The position numbers and the translations under genes are program-made. The notes under the pieces are model-generated. The model saw only the letters and a program-made list of their open reading frames with translations. It had not been told where the DNA came from and did not search any database. A DNA stretch of 64,000 nt from Bryum argenteum (Eukaryota; Streptophyta; Bryopsida; Bryales; Bryaceae): positions 30,296,101 through 30,360,100 of the forward strand of contig CM073321.1 in assembly GCA_037043015.1 (NCBI GenBank). Direction: 5' to 3'. Position 1 is the stretch's first letter, and each line of letters opens with the position of its first letter. Shown here piece after piece: positions 55,980 through 64,000 of the stretch.

Positions 55980-57000
55980 CCAGCCTTGAGGGGTTCTGAT
56001 GTATGATAAAATTAATAACAATAACGTTTGGTGAAATTTTGTCTTCTTGATAGAGTATATAATACTCTGTGGTTACATTCTTGGGTCTGAATAAATACTG
56101 TAATGCACTTTGAGTGTAATACTGTAATACTGTAATATACTTTGAGTGTAATACCGTAATATACTTTGAGTGTATCAGTATACTTTATATACTCAGTCTC
56201 CATGCCCTGTATACTTACCGAGTCCTTTACATACTTGTTGCATGATATGATGATACGTGCATACATGGGGGAGTGGTAGAAAATCAGTTAGTGAAAAAAA
56301 AAAAAAAAAAAAAAAGTCCCAAACATGGACTAGCTCCAGTTTGGGTGTTCAATTGTGTCATGCAAGAACCGGTCCCTCCCCACATCAAGGGCAAGGTACT
56401 TTCCCCTTATGATTTCTCTCGTCCCCGATCTGAAGGACAACTTGGTGTCTTGCTGACGAAAGGGACTCGGGTAACTTCTGTACTTATTTACCCCTTGAGG
56501 TAACTTCCCGAACAATATGAGATAAATCAGTTTTTACTGCGACGTCGGGTTAAGACCCCGAACTCTCACCCCGATTAAATTTTTTTACCATTTGCCCTTC
56601 TCACTCTTGAGTGGTTTGGACATTATAAATGCAGCTTCAAAAAACCAGTTGTTCATGAAAGAGTTAGCAAATTAGATTGTGAAATTTTTGAATACGAAAT
56701 CAGGTTAGATATCATGTGTGCAAGTTTCTGTAGTGAATGTGATGTATAAAATTAATGACATGTAAAAACACATATGGAAATGACATTCAGGTAATTCAAG
56801 AAAACACACATGGACATACTGATAGGAAGCACAAAAACACACAGGGCTCCTCACAGTTTGTAGTAACCAGAAAGTACTAGTACAGTACTAGTAGTTTTAT
56901 TTCCTTGGTATAATTCTTTGAGGTAACACATGGAACCAAACCGGCTCCTCACTAGTAACTAGACAGTACTAGGATAATTATTCCCTACTTTTACATTATT
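55980..57000. other. Non-coding gap between two convergent genes
   Basis: It contains short repeats of TAATATACTTTGAGTGTA (56090-56180), a run of about 22 A at 56294-56315, and otherwise no gene. Confidence 0.6.
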
Positions 57001-57082
57001 GAGGTAACACATGGAACCAAACCGGCTCCTCACTAGTAACTAGACAGTACTAGGATAATTATTCCCTACTTTTACATTATTG
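56920..57082. repeat. 81-bp tandem duplication at the 3' end of the SET gene
   Basis: GAGGTAACACATGGAACCAA starts units at 56920 and 57001, and a third partial unit (GAGGTAAGACATGGAACCGG) at 57082 is the end of the last SET-gene exon. So 3'-terminal gene sequence has been duplicated downstream. Confidence 0.85.
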
Positions 57083-59670
57083 AGGTAAGACATGGAACCG
57101 GCACCGATATCCCTGCAGTACGGGCTGTTGCAGCAACATCTGAACCACGAGGCTGAATCGTCCGCATCTTCGAAACTAATGCCGTAATCCCAAGTAAGCT
57201 CCTCGCCCACCTTCACTTCATGTTTCGTGAAAAATGCAACCTATTCCCACATCCAAATCGGTAGGCGATGAAATCATTACAATCGTAAACAACAATTGGA
57301 AGCATACTAAATAAATTATTAATCGTACTCACATGATAGTATCGTGATTCCATAGAATCAATCTTGACCAGAATATCAACAAGGTTTGCATCGAAACACC
57401 TGAGGAGCACACACAACATGTTCATACACAATTTTCACTCCATGTTCGTAGACCATGTTCATACAACAAATTCAAAGAAAATGTTAAAACCACATAATTT
57501 ACCTGTGGTTCAGGAAACGAAACACGTTCCCACACTTTGTAGCATCCAGACACAAGGCCTCATCATCAGTCAGCTTCTGTTCATTCCTCCAATCCGCATC
57601 GAGGTCCATCACAAACTTCACGTGATATCGCCGGGTTGACATCTCTTGGTTACTCACTATCTGTCCAACATATTCAAACACAAAGGCTCCCTGCGGAAGG
57701 TCCTCCAAAGTGCGTATACCCCACTCTTTCCTTGAGTTTGTCCAAAAGATCTGAAACACCGAAATACAACTCAAGATAAAAATAATTTACATTATAAAGC
57801 ATTTGCAAATGAAACCATGGAAATGTTTTATAATGTAAGCTTAAAACAACGCTGAATGTGAGCAATCCTACAAATTAACCTGTAGTCTTCTTCTTAAACC
57901 TCGCTGCACAATCGGGTTTGTGCAGTTCCTGTGACATCCACAGTTATTGCTACATTCCTTCAAAAATGTGCGAGATATATGGCCGCTGCACATTCCTTTC
58001 GCCAACGCCACACAATCTTGTTCATCGCAGTATTCGTAGACGTCCTCCACTTCTCCAGCCTTTTCTCTCGTTGCCTAGTCAATGACAACAAACATTTTAG
58101 ACAACATTCCAATTTAATACACATGCAAAGGTAAAAGTTAAGGTAGTACCGTCTCAATGTAGTGTGGGTGAAGTAGCCCATTTGCATCGTATGGAGGTAG
58201 TCCCCCTTGGACAGTAGCACAGGGACAGCGCCTCCTCTTTGTCCCACAGCCCCGCCCACACTTCACCGTACACCTATCACCACTCTCAAAAATCCCCGGC
58301 AACTTCAGATTTGCACTTCCATGACGTACGCTACACTTCACATACTTGAAGTGCGGGGGTCCTTGCCGTGTGTCTTCTCTGCATTGCAAGTCAACGGGGC
58401 ACTTTTCTAACCCCATAGAAAGATCAGACCAGAGATTTCTGTTCGTTCGTGTCACAGGCCCCACAAAAAGATCAAAAGATACTTTCTTTGTGTTTCCTTG
58501 TTTTATCTGCATCAACTTATTCAACAATGTTCAAACAATACACATAAATCTAAAACCAAAAGAGGCCATAAAGTTTAGAAACAAAGTCAATTCACAGAGA
58601 GCCGCCTAATTTTGATGGCTCCTCGCAATCCATACATGTTGTGTGAGTGCCATCAATTGCTAAAATGACAACACCATCTAAGGAAACCATGAGGCAGCAA
58701 TACTAAAACCCCTAAACACATACCCACATCGCTTTGACTAAACCTACTAAACCCACTACTATACTCCCCTACGTCTCACTACCTCCTTCCTGTAACTTTT
58801 ACCTTTGTTGCTGTGAGTAGGTCCTGATCACCGGGTATTGACTCGTTCTCTTCATCTTCCTCGCCGTGCGAAGACACCGGTAGGTCTACCTTCTGCCTCT
58901 TTTGTGCCTTTGCACCCCTCTTCTTATTCTCGACTTCCTTCAACGGTCCACCCCCCCGAGTCCATACCATGGTGCGCATAGTGACTACAAGAGACTTCGG
59001 AACTGGGGCTAATGTAGCCAGAGTCCTTGTCTTTACAGGTCCTTCGTTATCAGCTTCACATACCTGGAATGGAGGTACCTTCTTCACAACTCCCTTCAAG
59101 CCAGACTCGAGCGCGGTTGGAGATTTGCTCTCCCTCTCCATGGATGAACCAGAGGGACTGTGCGCCCTCAATGCTGCAATCTCTGCCCTCAACTTGAGGA
59201 CGATGACTGTTGTCCTGGTTACTTATAGTGGTATCACCTCCATCACATGGATCTGCAACTCCATCGAGATCATCGGCCGCATCTTCAAGGGGGAGAGGTG
59301 GCATTTCTACATCCGTCGTGAGCTCCAAAATACCAGGCGCAACATCTTAATCGCCTTCACAATGCACTGCTAGTGCAACGTCGTTGCCACCTCCTAATCC
59401 GAGGTCAGCATGCAATGCTCGGGGCGCTAAACCGTCTACAGGTTCACCTCGCGATTTGCGAGCATCTCCCTTCACCTTGTCAGAGTCAGGCGTATTCTTC
59501 CCAGTGTCGTCATCAAAATATTCGACAATACGACCACGAGACTCCTCAATCCTTGGCTTCAATCGCGAGTTCTTCGCATGGCTAGCCTCTCCAACACTCG
59601 AGACACCTGTACCCATGGAGACAGGCCCTGAAGGCACTGGCTGTGATGAAGGCAGTGGCTGCGATGAACC
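57040..59670 (-). CDS. SUVR-type histone methyltransferase (pre-SET, SET, post-SET)
   Basis: Exons that keep phase: 59670-about 59200 and 58803 upwards (uncertain), then 58506-58150, 58074-57880, 57750-57503, 57399-57333 and 57240-57040. Pre-SET: KCGRGCGTKRRRCPC, DANGLLHPHY, then CSGHISRTFLKECSNNCGCHRNC and IVQRG. SET: WGIRTLEDLPQGAFVFEYVGQ, LDADW, ALCLDATKCGNVFRFLNHR, CFDANLVDI, RYYHVAFFTKHEV, GEELTWDYG, with the catalytic N-H and W-D-Y-G present. Post-SET: FRCCCNSPYC. This wording (LRTLEDLPKGAF, DANL, YYHLAFFT) is that of plant SUVR1/2/4, which methylate histone H3 lysine 9. No stop lies in the SET exons. Upstream, TAA near 59353 breaks the N-terminal low-complexity frame. A WIYLD domain, usual in SUVR1/2/4, was not found. 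Confidence 0.85.
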
Positions 59671-59898
59671 TGCAAAATATTCGGCTCACTCATATTCATG
59701 CCTTGAGTGAAACCCAAGAAAAGCATACACCTAAAAACAGCAATAATATTATACATGGGAAAGTACATAAGTCAAAAAATAAACTCAGCGGGGTATGCAA
59801 TCTTACCACTGAAGTCCCAAATGTACTACACGGTAGTATGGTATACAACTTTTGAGAGTCCGTTTACTTATTCTAGGTATATTCTCGTACTCCAAGTG

Positions 59899-61434
59899 TC
59901 GGAACCCGTTTTCTTGATTGAATACTTCATAAGCGTAATGCGCATTAAAAATAAGTATAGAGTCTAGAATCCGACCTAAGTATGTGCTAGGCCGTATACT
60001 ATAAGGCAATTACGTTTTTACAAATAAGTGTTATAGTTAAAATCTAGTTTGTGTTAATAAGGACGGATTTATCAATCCGTACTCGGCTACCGTACGGCTA
60101 GGAAGGACTGTCAGAAGCCGGACAAGGGCTTTAAGTACGGCGGCGAAAGGACGAAGTCGCCAGAATACAACAATGACGGAAATGGCAAATGACAGCTCTG
60201 TACCAGACCAGGGTATGATGGTCGGATTCAAATCCGTCCTCGAGAGGATCAAGGAGGTCGGATCCATTCCGGCCTTCCCAGACACACCAGCACAGACCCC
60301 GGTCGCTCGTCCTCCTCTAGTGGACACGCATCCATATGAAAGCGACGAGAAGTACGAGGTAGCAATACAGACTTGGAATCCGGATTGAGAATCCGGTCTA
60401 GAATTCGAAAGCCGGAAACGAATCTGGCCTAGAATTAGGAAGCCGGATTAGAATCCGGCCTAGGTTTGAGAAGCCGGATTAGAATCCGGCCTAGGTTTGA
60501 GAAGCCGGATTAGAATCCGGCCTAAGTTTGAGAAGCCGGATTAGAATCCGGCCTAGGATTGAGAAGCCGGATTAGAATCCGGCCTAGGGTTAGAAATTCC
60601 AACTATGGCAGTAGGTAGGATCTTTTTGGGAAAGCGAGCCGCTTTCCGTAGTGTAGGCCTAGTAGGGCGGTTGCCGCTAAGTTTTTAGGTTTCTAAGTCG
60701 TTGACTTAGAAGTACTTATAGGTGGGAGTTCGGCCACCTAAAACATTCCTTGCTTGAGTGTTAATCGAACCTTCTTATGCACATATTCGGTGTGATCATT
60801 TCCCTATCTCCTTTTCAGTTGAGTGCTTGGAAAGCCGGATCTACCTTGTGTGTTGTGAGTTGGGAGTTAGGAATCCGGATTCTTCGTTAGATCGTTTCTG
60901 TGGAGTTGAAGTCGGGTTGGGCGTATTCTTGAGTGCCTTGTGTCTTGAACTGGTCTAGGTGTCTGGGAGAGGGAAACTGCTGTGGTAAACACTTACGGTC
61001 TGGGAGGGTCTGGGAGTAGAGTGTGTGAGGCCGGATTCCAATCCGACCTCCAGCTGCCACAGACTTGGGTTCCTCTGTAGTCTTAGAGGACGGATCAAGC
61101 GCAGTACGTGACCAGAATACGTGTAGACGTCTTCTAGCCGGATTCGGAGCTCTTGGAGTCTGTTATTGTAGTAAGGGTGATAGGGTAACCAGGACGGCCT
61201 GCGTGACCTGCTAGTTCGGACGGATAGGACGGATTAGTTGTGAGGACGTAATGTGTGCCTTAGTGTGTGTGTGTGTGTGTAGAGTCTAAGTGTGGAAGTT
61301 TCCGCCACGGTAAACATAAGGGAAAGAGTCTTTGTGCATCCCCTCTTGCAAAGGGATACCCTTGCCCTGCAAGGCTAAAACATAAGTTGGGACTAGAAAA
61401 CGTTTGTGGGTTTGGTTGTTTTAGCACTACTTGT
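59899..61434 (+). mobile_element. Second, shortened copy of the 6.1-9.5 kb element, inserted in the SET-gene region
   Basis: It starts TGTCGGAACCCG and ends GCACTACTTGT. The first 220 bp and last 750 bp match 9479-9250 and 6860-6143 in inverted orientation, including the run CCACGGTAAACATAAGGG and a (TG)n/(CA)n tract. The long frame of the other copy is replaced by about 560 bp with a small frame (60173-60388) and hairpin repeats. It lies in what seems to be an intron or 5' flank of the minus-strand SET gene. Confidence 0.75.
60440..60600. repeat. Five 31-bp tandem repeats with a CCGGATT/AATCCGG hairpin
   Basis: GAAGCCGGATTAGAATCCGG is repeated five times at a 31-bp pitch; each unit folds as CCGGATT-AG-AATCCGG. 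The copy at 6143-9479 lacks the array. Confidence 0.92.
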
Positions 61435-61459
61435 ACATGTAGTATTGTACTATAGTACA

Positions 61460-61690
61460 GTAAGTAAGGTCTAAACCTGCACTTAACTAGATAACTCCAC
61501 ATATACTATAGGTGTGTTCTCTAACTTCTCTGCCATTTCAGTACATCACAATGTACTACATTACATTAAGAACAGTCTAAACCTACACTTAATTAGACAA
61601 TGGCTTATACTACAGGAGTGTTCTCGTACTCAGTGGTCCAGTATTGGATATGCTATACTACAGTATGGTCTAAACCTATACTTAACTAGA
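61460..61690. repeat. Three dispersed copies of a 26-bp word in a probable intron
   Basis: GTCTAAACCTACACTTAA and following TAGACAA occur at about 61470, 61580 and 61665, embedded in GTACTATAGTAC-like text. Confidence 0.75.
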
Positions 61691-61985
61691 CAAATATACA
61701 TAAGTTTGTTGCGTTGAATAATCTAGCATAGCAAAAACAGTATTACATGAATTCAAAAGTCTATACGTTTACTCATGTAGGGTACAGTGCCAGACTTTTT
61801 CCTATCATAATACTTATCCTTCACACATCCAAATTCAATCTACACTGTATGGCCATTTTTCGCAAACTCTATCCTTCACTCATTAAATACTAAATGAATG
61901 CAAGTATGTAGCATAAAAAATCTGCAGTAGTATATGATACAACCAAAGAGAGAGAGACTGAATATGATAAGGTAAGATATCTCAC

Positions 61986-63548
61986 CAATATCAGGGAATT
62001 TTCCCTTCGCAATTGTAGTTCTCTCGGAGATCACCTGTTGCCGTTGCACCTCACAGTCGAGCTCCTCTGCCTTTTCTTGAAGGGCAGCATGGGGCTGAAC
62101 AAATCCAAAACTTTTGTACCAATTAGGGTGCACTATGGATTCACAAGATTTCTCTTTACATTTCCAAGAAGTCCTAAACCATGTAATTGCACACCACGGG
62201 TGGTACTAGTGTCTACAACTACAAACGAGGATGTCACTGAATGGGAAAGAAAGGTCACACACCACACAGTTTGCTATCTTTATGTAACCATGGTCATTTA
62301 AAGGGAATGAAATGGAGGATGTGATAGGGTGAGGGTGAAGTGCAAATCCAGGCTGACCCCTATTCAGTGAATTCAATTGCGAGGTTAGAGAGGCTAACTG
62401 ACCCTCCAAGAAATCCGTCCTCTTCACCAAGCTCTCATGCTTGTCCACCTTCACCGACTGTTCAGCTGAGATGCTCTCAAATTCAGCCTGTTGCAATGCC
62501 AACGTGGTGTTAAAAAACTCCAACGTCATCTGCAGTTTGATTGCATCTGCTCTATCTGGATTTGCTGCGATCTTTGAACGGCAGTCTTCACAAGTCTGTC
62601 CCATCGTCCCTAATGCCATGCGCATGCTCTCCACCTTCTTGCAGATGTCTTCCTTTTCCTTCAGCGCATCTTCCAAATCCTTCTTGATGCACTTCATCTC
62701 CATGCGGATGACAACCAGCAATTTCACAATCTCCGTTTTCATCTGGCTGATGAGGGCATTAGCTTCTCCAACCCCACCTGCAGCTGTCACTACTAGACTC
62801 TCTAAAGCATCGTTCTTCACCGCATACATCCCCTGCAGCACGTCAAGAACTTTAATCGAAGACTTAAAAAAACCGGAGAATAACAAACACTACAAGCACA
62901 CTAAAAATAAGTGATAAATAATACAAGCACACTAAAAATAAATGATAAATAATACAAGCACAAGGTTGAATGACTCAACTTTACCTCCAGTAGATCGTCC
63001 AAACCCTCCTCAGCTGCCACCTCCTCGAAGGATTTATCTGCGATCTCTGCCTTAGATTGCAAAGCTGTGACCATTTTTTTCTTCCATGCGCTGCGCTGAT
63101 TGCAATTGGTTTGAAGCGCAAAAGCAGCCCAGCTTACATCTAGTTTCTTCACAACATCGGCCACAATTCCAATGGCGAAGTCCTTGCCGATCAGTTTGTT
63201 CTTGGGACCATGGGGATGCTGATAAACAAAAGGGTAAATCCTGTTGATGGCATTTTTCACCTCTACATTCTTGCAATCCCCCAAAAAATACCCACTCTTA
63301 ACTTTCTGGGCTCCATAAACTGCCTCCAGCTCATTTTGCTTTATGACCGCGGTATCTTTTTTTACGTGAGGGTTCATACCTTCAACGGGCAACCCAAACT
63401 TGTCGCGGAAATCCTCCAGACTGTATTGCGGAGGGGGCCTACCTTTCCTCAACATAGCAATCCTATCCTCCACATCTAGTAAGGCTACTTCAGCGTCGGG
63501 TTCTTCTTCACTCTCCCTAGCTCTGGCTTTGCATGGACGCTTCCCCAT
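61986..63548 (-). CDS. Coiled-coil protein exons upstream of the SET gene
   Basis: ATG at 63548 opens MGKRPCKARARESEEEPD. The first exon runs to a GT donor at 62984 (DDLLE) and contains a compact unknown domain (YSLEDFRDKFGLPVEGMNP, KNKLIGKDFAIGIVADVVKK). A second exon from 62862 (SSIKVLDVLQGMYAV) is a long coiled coil down to about 62370 (EMKCIKKDLEDALKEKEDI). A third, about 62095-61986 (PHAALQEKAEELDCEVQ), ends at a GT donor. All are minus strand and open, and point toward the SET gene 2.3 kb downstream, with the 59.9-61.4 kb insertion between. They may be the N-terminus of that protein or a separate gene; the sequence alone does not decide. Confidence 0.5.
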
Positions 63549-63683
63549 GACGAAAAACCAAACCCCAAGATGGCGGGACCCAGTCTCAAACCCTACACCG
63601 CCGCACCGCTGCACCGCCACACCCTGCAACCTACACCCTGCACCCTTCAGAATCCACGAACAGCAATAGGTAGCAGCATTCAT

Positions 63684-64000
63684 ATCCAGCTTCCTTCGGA
63701 GCTCTAAACCCTCTGTGTCTACAAAATGTCTGGTCTAAGAAGGTCGTGCTACTGTGTAAAAGTGCTGCGATTGCTACTACGCTGTCTACTGGAGCGAGCG
63801 CTTACTCAGCCGGGAGAAGCTTCTTCACAAGGCGGTAAACAGTGTAGGTGCCCGCGAGCACGATGTTGAAAATGACGCAAACACTCTCGCGCTGACCTCA
63901 AAAATGTCTAAAACCCTATCGATGCCAGACTCTCTCGAAAAAAAGCAATAACCACATTACTATTCTTAGACCTAGGGAGTGATCGACACACTCAACTCTC
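63684..64000. other. Right edge, no gene recognised
   Basis: Probable 5' flank of the minus-strand gene starting at 63548; no motif stands out. Confidence 0.4.

Noticed and set aside
56294-56315. Poly(A) tail of a retroposed gene
   Set aside because: No target duplication or matching gene body was found around it; a simple A-run is enough.
58590-58700. Extra small exon (IDGTHTTCMDCEEP) of the SET gene
   Set aside because: Cysteine-rich and bounded by AG and GT, but joining it gives a stop in phase; the direct splice 58803 to 58506 keeps phase, so I left it out.

Overview
The window looks like nuclear DNA of a eukaryote. Genes are interrupted by GT-AG introns, nested LTR retrotransposons are present, and there are no bacterial operons, rRNA or tRNA genes that I can see. 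The SET-domain gene at the right end reads like the plant SUVR1/2/4 class of histone methyltransferases. The retrotransposons resemble streptophyte Ty3 elements. A streptophyte with a repeat-rich genome (for example a charophyte alga) is my best guess, but I cannot name a species.

Left half, 1-38.5 kb: nested transposons. Retrotransposon A (Ty3-type pol) runs from about 1.05 to 3.39 kb and resumes, in exactly the right reading frame, at 37.21 kb. Between lies one inserted unit (3390-37208, 33.8 kb) with a 28-bp terminal inverted repeat (27/28 identical) and a 4-bp target duplication ATTC. Inside it sits retrotransposon B (5289-20237; LTRs; 5-bp duplication GTGTG). Retrotransposon B in turn holds a minus-strand element (about 6.14-9.48 kb) and a 749-bp inverted-repeat element in its 3' LTR. 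Without retrotransposon B the inserted unit is about 18.9 kb.

The giant unit carries, left to right: a minus-strand FCP1/NIF-like phosphatase-fold gene (split by retrotransposon B); a minus-strand six-exon gene whose protein starts M-PRTKQTAR, copying the histone H3 tail, and then has a ParB-like segment (IIDGQHH) and a DNA-methylase-like region; a hairpin array; 6 kb of AT-rich DNA; a second hairpin array; and a decayed plus-strand gene with a QLDN/GHTHEDID domain (DUF7869-like) that is the best candidate transposase. A 23-bp perfect palindrome (arms ATTTAGCTCGA / TCGAGCTAAAT) recurs about 27 times. I found it only inside this unit, in introns and in the two arrays, and its flanks also pair within each copy.

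Right half, 38.5-64 kb: a second, truncated ParB-like plus methylase-like pseudogene (38.5-41.5 kb); a block with a RING-H2 gene and a convergent paralogue, each preceded by GC-rich tandem repeats (42.5-49.4 kb); another unfamiliar transposase-like gene (51.9-55.9 kb); and, convergent to it, a SUVR-type SET gene (57.0-59.7 kb, perhaps with coiled-coil exons up to 63.5 kb) with an inserted element at 59.9-61.4 kb.

Nearly all coding regions are decayed. Most in-frame stops sit where a Gln, Arg or Trp codon would be expected, as C-to-T deamination would produce. The recurring theme is mobile elements carrying chromatin- or DNA-modifying genes: an H3-tail mimic with ParB/methylase, and a SET methyltransferase.
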